From Tuberibacillus sp. Marseille-P3662 (GTDB taxonomy: Bacteria; Bacillota; Bacilli; Bacillales; Sporolactobacillaceae): a DNA stretch of 64,000 bases. Positions 28,305 through 37,976 of this stretch are shown piece by piece. The stretch's first letter is position 1; each line of letters opens with the position of its first letter. The position numbers and the translations under genes were made by a program. Where the stretch lies: the NCBI RefSeq assembly GCF_900178005.1, contig NZ_FXBS01000006.1:620001-684000 (forward strand). The letters run 5' to 3'. Under the pieces are notes generated by a model, which saw only the letters and a list, made by a program, of their open reading frames with translations, searched no databases and was not told the origin of the DNA.

Positions 28305-28321
28305 TTGGCATTGAAATTGCA
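28305..28321 (+). promoter_or_regulatory. Sigma-54 (-24/-12) promoter of the bkd operon
   Basis: TTGGCAT-tgaaa-TTGCA matches the sigma-54 consensus (TGGCAC-N5-TTGCW) with correct GG-GC spacing. It lies downstream of the sigma-54 activator gene bkdR and about 250 bp before bcd. Confidence 0.9.
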
Positions 28322-28375
28322 TATGACTGTTGAATGAAAATGGCGTTCAATCGATGGGGATCTATTTAACCAAAA

Positions 28376-28561
28376 GGCTGTCTTATAAATGATTGCTGTT
28401 TTTAAGAAATCTTAGATGAAATCACGTAGACTCCTGCGGGAACTGCGGCCAGAGAGCAACAATCTATACGAAAAGAGCTTGCCGAAAAGATCCCTTCGTC
28501 AAATAAACTGAACGCTATGAATGTTGAGGCTAGTTGTAAAGGCTTGAGGCAAACAAGGAGG
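28376..28561. repeat. Degenerate Bacillus-type dispersed repeat in the bkd leader
   Basis: TAGACTCCTGCGGGAA at 28427-28442 is a motif I recognise from dispersed intergenic repeats in Bacillus-related genomes. Here it lies between the sigma-54 promoter and bcd, within the predicted 5' leader. No other copy was seen in this window. Nothing else is evident in this leader. Confidence 0.55.
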
Positions 28562-28568
28562 CTACATG

Positions 28569-29663
28569 ATGGAAATTACAAAATATATGGAAACGCATGA
28601 TTATGAACAATTGGTTGTCTGTCAAGACAGGGAATCTGGATTAAAAGCATTTATTTGCATTCATGATACGACGCTAGGTCCAGCGCTTGGTGGAACAAGG
28701 ATGTGGACGTACGATTCAGAAGATGATGCTATTGAAGATGCGATGCGCTTGGCTCGCGGCATGACTTATAAAAACGCAGCTACAGGACTTAATCTTGGCG
28801 GCGGTAAAACAGTCGTGATGGGTGACCCGCGAAAAGATAAAAATGAAGCCATGTTTCGTGCACTAGGTCGGTTTATACAGGGATTGAATGGTCGTTACAT
28901 TACAGCAGAGGATGTTGGAACAACGGTGGATGACATGGATTTGATTCATGAAGAAACCAATTATGTCACAGGGATTTCTCCAGAATTCGGATCATCTGGT
29001 AATCCGTCTCCTGTCACAGCTTATGGTGTTTACAAAGGAATGAAGGCATCGGCCAAAGCCGCATTCGGTGATGATTCTTTAGATGGGAAGACGGTTGCTG
29101 TTCAAGGGGTTGGTACAGTCGCATTTACGCTATGCGAACATTTGCATGAAGAAGGAGCCAACTTAATCGTTACGGATATTAATGAAGAAGCCGTCGAGCG
29201 CGCCGTAAAAGCCTTTGGTGCCAAAGCTGTTTCTACCGATGAAATTTATAGTGTCGATTGTGACATTTTTGCTCCTTGTGCATTGGGTGCGGTCATTAAT
29301 GATGATACGTTACCTTCCTTAAAAGCAAAAGTGATTGCAGGATCGGCGAATAATCAATTGAAGGCTGATGAACATGGTGAAGCCTTGTACAATAAAGGCA
29401 TTGTTTATGCACCGGACTATGTTATTAATGCTGGCGGGGTTATTAATGTAGCTGATGAGCTCATCGGATATAATAGCGATCGAGCGTTGCGTCGGGTCGA
29501 AGGGATCTACGATAATTTGATGAAGGTTTATCAAATTTCTGATCGTGATCATATCGGTTCCTATAAAGCGGCTAATCGTTTGGCGGAAGAGCGTATTCAA
29601 GCATTGAAAAATGCTCGCAGTACATTTCTCAAGAACGGAAAAGATATTCTTAGTATGCGTTAA
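28569..29663 (+). CDS. bcd: Leucine (branched-chain amino acid) dehydrogenase
   Basis: NAD-dependent oxidative deamination of Leu, Val and Ile to the 2-oxo acids. The 364-aa protein is strongly conserved with B. subtilis Bcd: [27 protein letters not shown] (catalytic Lys region), [26 protein letters not shown], and the Rossmann motif [20 protein letters not shown] 28569 is preferred over ATG 28566 by spacing to AAGGAGG and by alignment. It is first in the bkd operon; ptb, upstream of bcd in B. subtilis, is absent. Confidence 0.96.
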   Translation: MEITKYMETHDYEQLVVCQDRESGLKAFICIHDTTLGPALGGTRMWTYDSEDDAIEDAMRLARGMTYKNAATGLNLGGGKTVVMGDPRKDKNEAMFRALGRFIQGLNGRYITAEDVGTTVDDMDLIHEETNYVTGISPEFGSSGNPSPVTAYGVYKGMKASAKAAFGDDSLDGKTVAVQGVGTVAFTLCEHLHEEGANLIVTDINEEAVERAVKAFGAKAVSTDEIYSVDCDIFAPCALGAVINDDTLPSLKAKVIAGSANNQLKADEHGEALYNKGIVYAPDYVINAGGVINVADELIGYNSDRALRRVEGIYDNLMKVYQISDRDHIGSYKAANRLAEERIQALKNARSTFLKNGKDILSMR

Positions 29664-29695
29664 TAACCACGAAAAAGTGTGATGGAGGTCAGGCA

Positions 29696-30808
29696 ATGGC
29701 CAAGACAACAGACTATCGAATTTTAGCCATCAACCCAGGCTCTACATCAACAAAAATATCTGTGTTTGCGAATAATAAAGCGATTTTTACGACCAAAATT
29801 CACTATGATACTGATCATTTATCAGCTTATCAATCAATGACAGAACAATATAGTATGCGGAAAGCGTCCATATTAGAGCACCTTGATCATGATGGTCTTA
29901 ATTTGTCTAGATTAGATGCTGTTGTCGGACGTGGCGGTTTGCTCCGTCCCATTGAAGGTGGTACCTATGAAGTAAATCAACCGATGTTGTCCGATTTACA
30001 TCAAGGATTTGCTGGACAACACCCTTCGAACCTTGGCGGCATTATCGCGCATGATATTGGTCAACAATTGAATATCCCCGCCTTTATTGTTGATCCTGTC
30101 GTTGTTGATGAACTGGCACCTGTGGCCCGGTTTTCTGGCTTGCCTGATGTTGAAAGGAAGAGTATTTTTCATGCCTTAAACCAGAAGGCTGTAGCCAGAA
30201 AGGCGGCTCAACAATTGGGTAAGAACTATCATGAAGCACGAATGATTGTCACACATATGGGCGGCGGTGTTACAGTTGGCACGCATGACTGTGCCAAGGT
30301 CGTTGACGTTAATAATGGATTGCATGGTGAAGGACCGTTTTCCGCTGAACGAGCGGGCACTGTTCCGACTGGCGATCTTATCCAAATGTGTTATTCCGGT
30401 GACTATGATGTCAATGAACTTATGAATAAAGTTGTTGAGCGCTCAGGTCTTGTTGGATATTTGGGGATCAATGATCCTGATCAAATCGAACAAATGATTG
30501 CAAATGGTCATACTCAAGCGGAACAGGTTTATGATGCAATGGCGTATCAAATGGCTAAAGAAATTGGTGGAGCTGCCACGGTTTTATGTGGGGAAGTCGA
30601 TATTATTGTATTGACAGGTGAGTTTGCTTACAGTAAAACGCTAATATCAAAAGTCACTAAGCGTGTTGATTGGATTGCGGATGTTGTTGTTTTACCTGGT
30701 GAAGATGAGATGCAGGCGCTTGCGGAAGGGACGTTGCGTGTGTTGACAGGCGAAGAGCGCGCAAAACAATATCAGGGACAATCTATAAGTCAAATGGAAA
30801 GGACGTGA
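29696..30808 (+). CDS. buk: Butyrate kinase (branched-chain)
   Basis: Reversible phosphorylation of butyrate or isobutyrate/isovalerate, an acetokinase-family enzyme. The 370-aa protein has the phosphate-1 motif [61 protein letters not shown] and LTGEFAYSK. The site GGAGG precedes the ATG. In the classical route it acts after phosphotransbutyrylase, whose gene is not in this operon. Confidence 0.95.
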   Translation: MAKTTDYRILAINPGSTSTKISVFANNKAIFTTKIHYDTDHLSAYQSMTEQYSMRKASILEHLDHDGLNLSRLDAVVGRGGLLRPIEGGTYEVNQPMLSDLHQGFAGQHPSNLGGIIAHDIGQQLNIPAFIVDPVVVDELAPVARFSGLPDVERKSIFHALNQKAVARKAAQQLGKNYHEARMIVTHMGGGVTVGTHDCAKVVDVNNGLHGEGPFSAERAGTVPTGDLIQMCYSGDYDVNELMNKVVERSGLVGYLGINDPDQIEQMIANGHTQAEQVYDAMAYQMAKEIGGAATVLCGEVDIIVLTGEFAYSKTLISKVTKRVDWIADVVVLPGEDEMQALAEGTLRVLTGEERAKQYQGQSISQMERT

Positions 30809-30813
30809 GATAA

Positions 30814-32238
30814 GTGGCCGAAAACTATGACCTTGTGATTTTAGGTGGTGGCACCGGTGGCTATGTAGCGGCTATCCGGGCATCGCAATTAGGGTTAAAA
30901 ACCGCCATAGTAGAGTCGGATGTATTAGGCGGCACGTGTCTTCATCGCGGTTGTATACCAAGTAAAGCATTGCTTCGTAGTGCTGAAGTTTATGCGACGG
31001 CACAGGCAGGAGAGCAATTTGGTGTCTTTGCCGATCGTATTGAACTTGATTATGGGAAAGCCCATGAACGTAAATCGCAAATTATCCAGCAGTTACATAC
31101 CGGTGTTAAGCAGCTAATGAAAAAAGGACAAATTGATATTTATAACGGCTTCGGACGGATTCTTGGACCCTCAATTTTCTCTCCGATGCCTGGAGCGATT
31201 TCTGTGGAAATGAAAGATGGCAGTGACAACCAAGTGCTAATCCCTGAAAATGTCATCATAGCTACAGGGTCAATGCCGCGATCTCTGCCTAATTTAGCTA
31301 TTGATGGTGATCGAACTCTGACGTCAGATGATGTGGTCAACATGACTGATCTACCCAATTCTTTGCTCATTGTTGGAGGTGGCGTGATCGGCGTTGAGTG
31401 GGCTTCCATGTTCGCTGACTTTGGGGTTGATGTAACAGTGCTTGAATATGCCAATCGGCTGATACCAGGAGAAGATCAAGCGCTTTCCAAAGAATTGCAA
31501 AGGCAATTGAAGAAAAAAGGGGTACGTGTTGTCACGGGTGCGGCAGTGCAAGCCGACACGCTTGATAAAGGTAACGATGATGTCAAGGTGTCCGCGGTCG
31601 TTCAAAATGACACACAAGTCTTTACAGCTGATAAATTGTTAGTGTCCGTAGGAAGGGTGCCGAATACGCAAGATATTGGCTTACAAAATACAAGTATTAA
31701 AACGGAACGTGAATGCATTCAAGTCAATGAATACGGTCAAACTCATGAATCGCACATATATGCCATTGGCGATGTTATAGGCGGTTTACAGTTGGCTCAT
31801 GTTGCTTCGCACGAAGGGATAACGGCTGTCGAGCATATTGCGGGTGTCTCGACTGACCCGGTTGATTCATTAAAGGTTCCCCGCTGTATCTATACACGTC
31901 CTGAAGCGGCTAGTCTGGGATTGACCGAAGAACAGGCCAAGGAAAAGGGTTATGACATCAAGCAAAGTACGTTTTCTTTTAACGCGATTGGTAAGGCGCT
32001 TGTTTTTGGAGAAGCTGATGGGTTTGCCAAAATGATTGTGGATAAACAGACTGATGATTTATTAGGTGTTCATATGATGGGTCCGCATGCGACAGATATG
32101 ATATCCGAAGCAGCCCTTGCTCAATTACTAGATGCAACACCTTGGGAGATTTCGGAAGTGATTCATCCTCACCCAACGTTATCAGAAATTATGGGGGAAG
32201 CGGCTTTGGCTGTTGACGGCAACGCCATTCATTCTTAA
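30814..32238 (+). CDS. lpdV: Dihydrolipoyl dehydrogenase (E3) of the branched-chain keto-acid complex
   Basis: Reoxidises the lipoyl groups of BkdB using FAD and NAD+. The 474-aa protein has the FAD motif LVILGGGTGGYVAAIRA, the redox-active disulfide GGTCLHRGCIPSK, the NAD-binding LLIVGGGVIGVEWASM, IYAIGDVIGGLQLAHVA, and the C-terminal active-site HPHPTLSE (His-Glu dyad region). GTG start at 30814, 5 bp after buk. Confidence 0.96.
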   Translation: MAENYDLVILGGGTGGYVAAIRASQLGLKTAIVESDVLGGTCLHRGCIPSKALLRSAEVYATAQAGEQFGVFADRIELDYGKAHERKSQIIQQLHTGVKQLMKKGQIDIYNGFGRILGPSIFSPMPGAISVEMKDGSDNQVLIPENVIIATGSMPRSLPNLAIDGDRTLTSDDVVNMTDLPNSLLIVGGGVIGVEWASMFADFGVDVTVLEYANRLIPGEDQALSKELQRQLKKKGVRVVTGAAVQADTLDKGNDDVKVSAVVQNDTQVFTADKLLVSVGRVPNTQDIGLQNTSIKTERECIQVNEYGQTHESHIYAIGDVIGGLQLAHVASHEGITAVEHIAGVSTDPVDSLKVPRCIYTRPEAASLGLTEEQAKEKGYDIKQSTFSFNAIGKALVFGEADGFAKMIVDKQTDDLLGVHMMGPHATDMISEAALAQLLDATPWEISEVIHPHPTLSEIMGEAALAVDGNAIHS

Positions 32239-32252
32239 GGGAGGTTATTCCA

Positions 32253-33245
32253 TTGGCTGAAAAGCGTCATGAACAACTTGGTTTATCTGATGAAACGGTA
32301 TTTAATATGTATGAGGCCATGTTGTTGGCAAGGAAAATTGATGAACGGATGTGGTTATTAAATAGGGCGGGCAAGATACCATTTGTGGTGTCGTGTCAAG
32401 GTCAAGAAGCAGCACAAATTGGCGCGGCTTTTGCTCTTGATCGCGCAAAAGACTACATCGCACCTTATTATCGCGATTTGGGTCTAGTTTTAGCATTCGG
32501 AATGTCAACCCAGGACATTATGCTGTCTGGTTTTGCCAAAGCTGAAGATCCCAATTCAGCGGGTCGACAAATGCCAGGGCATTTTGGCCAAAAGAAAAAT
32601 CGGATTATGACGCAGTCATCACCGGTGACAACCCAAGTGGCTCATGCGGTTGGGGCTGCTCTTGGTGGGAGAATGAGGGGCGAAGATATAGTCGCCTTAA
32701 CAACATTTGGTGAGGGCTCATCGAATCAAGGTGATTTCCATGAATCTGCCAATTTTGCTGGTGTACATCAATTACCCGTGATTTTCATGTGCGAGAACAA
32801 TAAATATGCGATTTCAGTTCCAATCAAGAAACAACTCGCTTGCGAACAGGTTTCTGATCGTGCAGCTGGTTACGGCATGCATGGCGTAACGGTGGACGGT
32901 AATGATCCGCTCTCTGTTTATGAGGCCATTAAGGAGGCGGCTGATCGAGCGCGGGCTGGCAATGGCCCTTCGCTTATTGAAACGGTATCCTATCGATTAA
33001 CCCCACATTCCAGCGACGATGATGATCGAGCGTACAGAGAAAAAACTGAGGTTGATGAAGCTAAAGAGAAAGACGGAATCATCTTATTTGCTCAATATTT
33101 ACGAGACAACGGTGTGATGACAGAAGACAAGGAAAATGACCTTCAAGAACGGATCAAGCGTCTTGTTGATGAAGCGACAGATTATGCCGAAAACGCCCGC
33201 TATGCTGAACCCGAATCGGCATTAAACTACGTTTACGAGGAATAG
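32253..33245 (+). CDS. bkdAA: Branched-chain 2-oxoacid dehydrogenase E1 alpha
   Basis: Thiamine-diphosphate-binding subunit that decarboxylates branched-chain 2-oxo acids. The 330-aa protein has CQGQEAAQIGAAFAL, YYRDLGLVLAFGMS, and the TPP motif TFGEGSSNQGDFHESANFAG with CENNKYAIS. It also has ETVSYRLTPHSSDDDDRAYR, where the family phosphorylation-loop region lies. TTG start with AAGGGAGG upstream. It pairs with bkdAB 13 bp downstream. Confidence 0.96.
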   Translation: MAEKRHEQLGLSDETVFNMYEAMLLARKIDERMWLLNRAGKIPFVVSCQGQEAAQIGAAFALDRAKDYIAPYYRDLGLVLAFGMSTQDIMLSGFAKAEDPNSAGRQMPGHFGQKKNRIMTQSSPVTTQVAHAVGAALGGRMRGEDIVALTTFGEGSSNQGDFHESANFAGVHQLPVIFMCENNKYAISVPIKKQLACEQVSDRAAGYGMHGVTVDGNDPLSVYEAIKEAADRARAGNGPSLIETVSYRLTPHSSDDDDRAYREKTEVDEAKEKDGIILFAQYLRDNGVMTEDKENDLQERIKRLVDEATDYAENARYAEPESALNYVYEE

Positions 33246-33258
33246 GAGGAGACATTAA

Positions 33259-34242
33259 ATGCCTGTGATTTCATATATTCAAGCTGTAAACGATGCGCTG
33301 CGCGAAGAAATGAACCGTGATGATCATGTGTTCGTTATGGGTGAAGATGTGGGCATCAACGGAGGGGTGTTTAGAGCAACAGAGGGCTTGATTGACCAGT
33401 ACGGAGAAGACCGGGTGATTGATACACCCTTGGCTGAATCGGCGATTGCTGGTGTGGGGATCGGGGCAGCGATGTACGGGATGAGACCTGTTGCTGAAAT
33501 GCAATTTGCTGACTTTATTATGCCGGCGGTGAATCAGATTGTATCGGAAGCTGCAAAAATACGCTACCGGTCTAATAATGATTGGCAGGCGCCGATCACT
33601 ATACGCGCTCCTTATGGAGGCGGTGTTCACGGTGCACTTTATCATTCTCAATCGGTTGAAGCCTTGTTTGCTAATGTCCCTGGTTTAAAGATTGTCATGC
33701 CTTCGACTCCCTATGATGTGAAAGGGTTGTTGAAAGCTGCGATTCGGGATAATGATCCTGTTTTATTTTTTGAACATAAACGCGCGTACCGCTTAGTTAA
33801 AGGTGAAGTGCCCGAAGAAGATTATACGTTGCCGATTGGCAAAGCCGACGTCAAGTGTGAAGGAGATGACATTACCGTTATCACGTACGGATTATGTGTT
33901 AACTTCGCCTTGCAAGCAGCAGAAAAGCTTGAAAAAGAGGGGGTATCTGCGCACATCCTTGATTTACGCACTGTATATCCGCTTGATCAAGAGGCCATTA
34001 TTGCGGCTGCGGCTAAAACGGGGAAGGTTTTGCTTGTGACTGAGGATAATAAGGAAGGTAGTGTGATGAGTGAAGTTGCCGCCACCATTTCCGAACATTG
34101 TCTGTTTGATTTAGATGCTCCAATCCAAAGGTTAGCAGGACCTGATACTCCATCCATGCCCTATGCGCCGCCGATGGAGAAATACTTTATGATGAATCCG
34201 GAAAAAGTTGAGCATGCCATGCGTGAGCTCGCAGAATATTAA
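33259..34242 (+). CDS. bkdAB: Branched-chain 2-oxoacid dehydrogenase E1 beta
   Basis: The second E1 subunit. The 327-aa protein has VFVMGEDVGINGGVFRATEG, IDTPLAESAIAGVGIGAAM, MQFADFIMPAVNQIVSEAAK, RAPYGGGVHGALYHSQSVEA and LDLRTVYPLD, all typical of the E1 beta family. GAGGAG lies before the ATG. Confidence 0.96.
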   Translation: MPVISYIQAVNDALREEMNRDDHVFVMGEDVGINGGVFRATEGLIDQYGEDRVIDTPLAESAIAGVGIGAAMYGMRPVAEMQFADFIMPAVNQIVSEAAKIRYRSNNDWQAPITIRAPYGGGVHGALYHSQSVEALFANVPGLKIVMPSTPYDVKGLLKAAIRDNDPVLFFEHKRAYRLVKGEVPEEDYTLPIGKADVKCEGDDITVITYGLCVNFALQAAEKLEKEGVSAHILDLRTVYPLDQEAIIAAAAKTGKVLLVTEDNKEGSVMSEVAATISEHCLFDLDAPIQRLAGPDTPSMPYAPPMEKYFMMNPEKVEHAMRELAEY

Positions 34243-34263
34243 CATGGAACGGAGGGAAAACCT

Positions 34264-35535
34264 TTGGCCAAAGAAAAAGTGTTAATGCCGCAACTCGGGG
34301 AAAGTGTGACCGAAGGAACGATTAGTCAATGGTTGATCAGTCCTGGTGATCATGTTAATAAATATGATCCGATCGCCGAAGTCACAACCGATAAAGTGAA
34401 TGCCGAGGTTCCCATTTCACTGACAGGTGAAATCGTTGAACTTGTGGCAGGAGAAGGCGATACCATTGAGGTCGGTGAGTTGATTGCCTATCTTGAAACA
34501 GAAGAAAAGGCTTCAAATGATGATGTCGGTAAAAATAATGCCCAGTCGGTCGCGGATACTCATACAACACCAGATCATTCAAGCGAATCATCGATGAAAA
34601 AGCGTTATTCACCAGCTGTCCTACGTTTGTCTCAAGAACATGACATTGACTTGAATCAAGTTGAGGGCAGTGGAAAAGGCGGCCGGATCACACGGAAGGA
34701 TTTAGAGAAGTTGATCGCTTCCGATCATTCATCACCAGCTAATAATGGGGCTAATCCGGAACCGCAGCCAACGCCGCAGCCGAAACAACCAGCACAGTCG
34801 CAAGATCGTTCAGTTGATATCCCGATTGGCGAAGGGGATCGTGAAGTGCCAGTAACAGGCGTTCGTAAAGCGATTGCCGATAATATGGTCAAAAGTAAAC
34901 ACGAAGCACCGCATGCTTGGACGATGATAGAAGTTGATGTAACGAATTTAGTCAATTACCGGGGTCAAATTAAAGATGAGTTTAAATCCAAAGAAGGCTA
35001 TAGTTTGACATTTTTGCCGTTTTTTATTAAATCCGTTGTGGAAGCATTAAGGGAATATCCAAGAGTCAATGCGATGTGGTCAGGCGACAAAATCATTGAG
35101 AAAAAAGACGTTAATATTTCAATGGCGGTTTCAACGGATGATGCCTTATATGTTCCAGTCATCAAGCAAGCGGATGAGAAAAGTATTAAAGGACTCGCGC
35201 ACAGTGTCCATGATTTGGCTGGAAAAGTCCGGCGTCAGCAGTTGTCTGCCGATGATATGCAAGGCGGAACGTTTACTGTTAACAATACAGGATCATTCGG
35301 TTCGGTTCTGTCCCAGCCGATTATCAATTATCCGCAAGCGGCGATTCTCTCAGTGGAATCCATAGTAAAGCGTCCGATTGTTATGGATAATAATATGATT
35401 GCTGTTAGAGATATGGTGAACCTATGTCTTTCGCTAGATCATCGGATTTTAGATGGGCTCATTGCCGGTCGTTTCCTCCAAAGTGTGAAGAATAAATTAG
35501 AAAATATAACTGAAGACAATACATCGATCTATTGA
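34264..35535 (+). CDS. bkdB: Branched-chain 2-oxoacid dehydrogenase E2 (lipoamide acyltransferase)
   Basis: Transfers the acyl group from lipoate to CoA, making isobutyryl-, isovaleryl- and 2-methylbutyryl-CoA, the primers for iso/anteiso fatty acids. The 423-aa protein has one lipoyl domain (about residues 2-78, lipoyl Lys in TTDKVNAEVP), an E3/E1-binding domain (YSPAVLRLSQEHDIDLNQVE with GSGKGGRITRKD), a Pro/Gln linker, and the catalytic domain with SLDHRILDGLIAGRFL (HxxxDG). TTG start after GGAGGG. Confidence 0.96.
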   Translation: MAKEKVLMPQLGESVTEGTISQWLISPGDHVNKYDPIAEVTTDKVNAEVPISLTGEIVELVAGEGDTIEVGELIAYLETEEKASNDDVGKNNAQSVADTHTTPDHSSESSMKKRYSPAVLRLSQEHDIDLNQVEGSGKGGRITRKDLEKLIASDHSSPANNGANPEPQPTPQPKQPAQSQDRSVDIPIGEGDREVPVTGVRKAIADNMVKSKHEAPHAWTMIEVDVTNLVNYRGQIKDEFKSKEGYSLTFLPFFIKSVVEALREYPRVNAMWSGDKIIEKKDVNISMAVSTDDALYVPVIKQADEKSIKGLAHSVHDLAGKVRRQQLSADDMQGGTFTVNNTGSFGSVLSQPIINYPQAAILSVESIVKRPIVMDNNMIAVRDMVNLCLSLDHRILDGLIAGRFLQSVKNKLENITEDNTSIY

Positions 35536-35569
35536 TTAAAGCTGCCGGCCGGAGCCAACAGCTTCAATC
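35534..35569 (+). other. Hairpin at the end of the bkd operon
   Basis: GATTAAAGCTG / CAGCTTCAATC, 10 of 11 pairs, with a GC-rich loop, right at the bkdB stop. No T run follows, so it may be an RNA-stabilising 3' hairpin rather than an intrinsic terminator. Confidence 0.5.
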
Positions 35570-35724
35570 AGAATAATAGGGGGTCTTAAGGATATGGAGG
35601 TGTTGCTTACTCAAGTAGATACCCTAATCTAAGATCCTATAAACATTAAAATGTTTTCAGTTTTGCATTGGGTTATAAAAGCGTTAAAATGAGTATAAAG
35701 ATAGACAAAAGGAGTGAAGATACA

Positions 35725-36156
35725 GTGAGTATGGATTTTAATATTTTTATGAACGATGTCGTTGATAAGTCCCGGAATGAAATTACTGAAGCGGGTTATC
35801 ATGAACTTCGCACGCCCGAGGCTGTCGATGATGCACTTCAGAAAGACGGAACGGCGCTGGTTATGGTCAATTCCGTTTGCGGTTGTGCTGGCGGTGTTGC
35901 TAGACCAGCTGCTTCCTACGCAGTTAATTGCTACCATCGTCCTGATCAATTCGTGACCGTATTTGCGGGTCAGGATAAAGAAGCGACAGAGCGTGCGCGC
36001 GAATACTTTGAGGGCTACCCACCGTCGTCACCATCGTTTGCGCTTTTAAAAGATGGGAAAATTACATCAATGATTGAGCGTCATGATATTGAAGGTTTCG
36101 AGCCTCATGAAGTGGCGGCCAAACTTGAGAAATTATTTGATGACCATTGCGCATAA
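35725..36156 (+). CDS. brxB: Bacilliredoxin BrxB (YqiW family)
   Basis: Removes bacillithiol from bacillithiolated proteins. The 143-aa protein carries the unusual CGC active site in [16 protein letters not shown], then [20 protein letters not shown] and [17 protein letters not shown] 35725 gives MSMDFNIFM, matching the B. subtilis start, with AAAGGAGTGAAG upstream. Its place after bkdB is as in B. subtilis. The window also holds the bacillithiol-using FosB. Confidence 0.96.
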   Translation: MSMDFNIFMNDVVDKSRNEITEAGYHELRTPEAVDDALQKDGTALVMVNSVCGCAGGVARPAASYAVNCYHRPDQFVTVFAGQDKEATERAREYFEGYPPSSPSFALLKDGKITSMIERHDIEGFEPHEVAAKLEKLFDDHCA

Positions 36157-36190
36157 AAAAAAGTCCGGTATTTACCGGGCTTTTTTTTAT
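36154..36190 (+). terminator. Terminator after brxB
   Basis: AAAAAAAGTCCGGTA / TACCGGGCTTTTTTT with a 3-nt loop. Confidence 0.93.
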
Positions 36191-36318
36191 GCGATATTTT
36201 AATTAGGGTGTTAGGTTTCATTACAAATAAGTTTGAAATGAACACAACCTTGATTATGATAATAACTAAATAAAGAAGCAATCATGTTATAAAATCTTAC
36301 AAACGGGGGTTGCGTAAA

Positions 36319-37575
36319 ATGGAAGGTACTCTAGACAGTCTTTGGACAATGATTGGTGCCATTTTAGTTATTTTAATGTTGGGGGGCTTCATTTTACTTG
36401 AAGCTGGTTCGACGAGGATGAAAAATGCCGGTCACATTGCTGGGAAAACAATCTTAACATTTGGTATTGGTTCATTAGTGTTCTGGGCACTTGGGTTTGG
36501 CCTGATTTTTGGCGATGATGCTGGTGGATTTTTAGGACTAGGTCACTTCTTCTATGACGGCGGTCAATTTGCCGATACGAACCTATCGACACCTGTTTAT
36601 TTCGTTTTTCAGTTAGCTTTTGCTGCAATTTCTTTAACGATTGCGTTTGGTGGCTTTGCAGAAAGAGCGAAGATGGTCGTCTACGTTATTTTCTCCATCA
36701 TGTTTTCCATTGTCGTTTACCCAATTATTGCCCATTGGGTATGGGGCGGCGGTTGGTTATCATCACTTGGAACACAAGATTTTGCTGGGTCAACCGTTGT
36801 ACATCTAACTGGAGCGATGGCTGCCTTAGCAGCAACAATCATTTTAAAACCACGTCTTGGGAAATATGGGAAAAACGGGGTTGTCAATTCGTTTCAAGGA
36901 CATAATCAAGTTTATACATCACTCGCTGTCTTATTGCTATGGGTCGGCTGGTTTGGATTCAATGCTGGTAGTACTGTTAGTGTTGCGGATGCCTTTTTCG
37001 GTTATGTAGCATTGAATACCCAATTGGGGGCAGCTGCGGGTGCTGTCAGTGCATTAATTGTTTCATGGATCATATACGGTAAGGCTGATGTGTCTTCGAT
37101 TTTAAATGGGACGATTTCAGGACTTGTTGCTATAACGGCATCATGTGCGTTTGTTGAACCATGGGCTGCTGTTGTGATTGGTCTTGCTGCGGGTGTGATT
37201 ACGATTTTGACAGCCCGGATGCTTGAGAAGAAACAAATAGACGATCCAATTTTTGCGGTATCAGTCCACGGTACCCCAGGTGTATGGGGGACATTGTCGA
37301 CAGGTCTATTTGCAACACCTGAACTTGCAAGCATCGGTCAAGCAGGATTGTTTTACGGCGGCGGTTTAACGCAGTTAGGTGTGCAAGTGTTAGGTGTTGT
37401 GGCATCTGGAGCGTTTGCCTTTGTCATTTCTTATGTATTGTTAAAATTGACGCAAGGACTAACAGGTTCATTACGCGTTAGCAAAGAAGAAGAAATGATG
37501 GGACTCGATATGAGTGAACACGGCGTCTATGGCTATCCTGAGTTAATGTACGATGATCCAAATAAAGTGAGTTAA
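36319..37575 (+). CDS. amt: Ammonium transporter
   Basis: Amt/Mep/Rh-family membrane channel of 418 aa with about 11 hydrophobic helices. It has the conserved pore segments VVYPIIAHWVWGGGWL (first pore His) and VSVHGTPGVWGTLSTG (second pore His), and GSTVVHLTGAMAALAA. ATG 36319 fits the CGGGGGTT site 9 bp upstream; an in-frame TTG at 36310 is too close. No glnK/PII gene is adjacent, unlike many amt loci. A bidirectional terminator follows. Confidence 0.95.
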   Translation: MEGTLDSLWTMIGAILVILMLGGFILLEAGSTRMKNAGHIAGKTILTFGIGSLVFWALGFGLIFGDDAGGFLGLGHFFYDGGQFADTNLSTPVYFVFQLAFAAISLTIAFGGFAERAKMVVYVIFSIMFSIVVYPIIAHWVWGGGWLSSLGTQDFAGSTVVHLTGAMAALAATIILKPRLGKYGKNGVVNSFQGHNQVYTSLAVLLLWVGWFGFNAGSTVSVADAFFGYVALNTQLGAAAGAVSALIVSWIIYGKADVSSILNGTISGLVAITASCAFVEPWAAVVIGLAAGVITILTARMLEKKQIDDPIFAVSVHGTPGVWGTLSTGLFATPELASIGQAGLFYGGGLTQLGVQVLGVVASGAFAFVISYVLLKLTQGLTGSLRVSKEEEMMGLDMSEHGVYGYPELMYDDPNKVS

Positions 37576-37598
37576 CAATTGAAAATAACATGCATGAC

Positions 37599-37628
37599 AG
37601 ACCGTGAGTCGGGTGCTCACGGTCTATT
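37599..37628. terminator. Terminator between amt and the miniprotein gene
   Basis: AGACCGTGAG / CTCACGGTCT (37599-37608 with 37616-37625), flanked by AT-rich sequence; serves convergent genes. Confidence 0.85.
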
Positions 37629-37633
37629 TCATA

Positions 37634-37726
37634 TTAAAGCATCATACCGAGCGATCCGAGGAGTGTTGTTAATATTAATGCGCCAAGCATAATCCAAACA
37701 ACGGCCTTGAAAGTTTTATTTTTCAT
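37634..37726 (-). CDS. Prli42-like single-span miniprotein
   Basis: A 30-aa protein: basic start MKNKTFKAVV, then one transmembrane helix WIMLGALILTTLLGSLGMML. The ATG has the strong site GGGAGG 7 bp upstream. Length, basic N-terminus and helix pattern resemble Prli42, the membrane anchor of the stressosome in Listeria and relatives. That link is by resemblance, not by a search. Confidence 0.7.
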   Translation of the reverse strand: MKNKTFKAVVWIMLGALILTTLLGSLGMML

Positions 37727-37976
37727 AGCAGCAACCTCCCAATTGATTGTCCCTTCACCATTGTATAAAGGGTGGACAAAAAAGACAAGGATATCCATCT
37801 AAAATAAAAGGGTTTAACAAATGACAGTTAAGAAAATACTTGCAGGTAACGATAAGAAAGGAGATTAGATGCCTAACTCGATAAAAAAGGACAAGCATTA
37901 GGCTAAAAAATATATACAAATTCCGTTATAATAGATGCTGTGACGATACATACATATAGGAAGGTGCTGAAACAGC
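37727..37976 (+). other. Intergenic region before the M20 peptidase gene
   Basis: About 250 bp with a perfect TATAAT at 37927-37932, a likely -10 for the downstream gene, although no clear -35 is seen. A site-like AAGAAAGGAG precedes a short ATG frame at 37869 that ends after ten codons. Nothing else evident. Confidence 0.5.
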
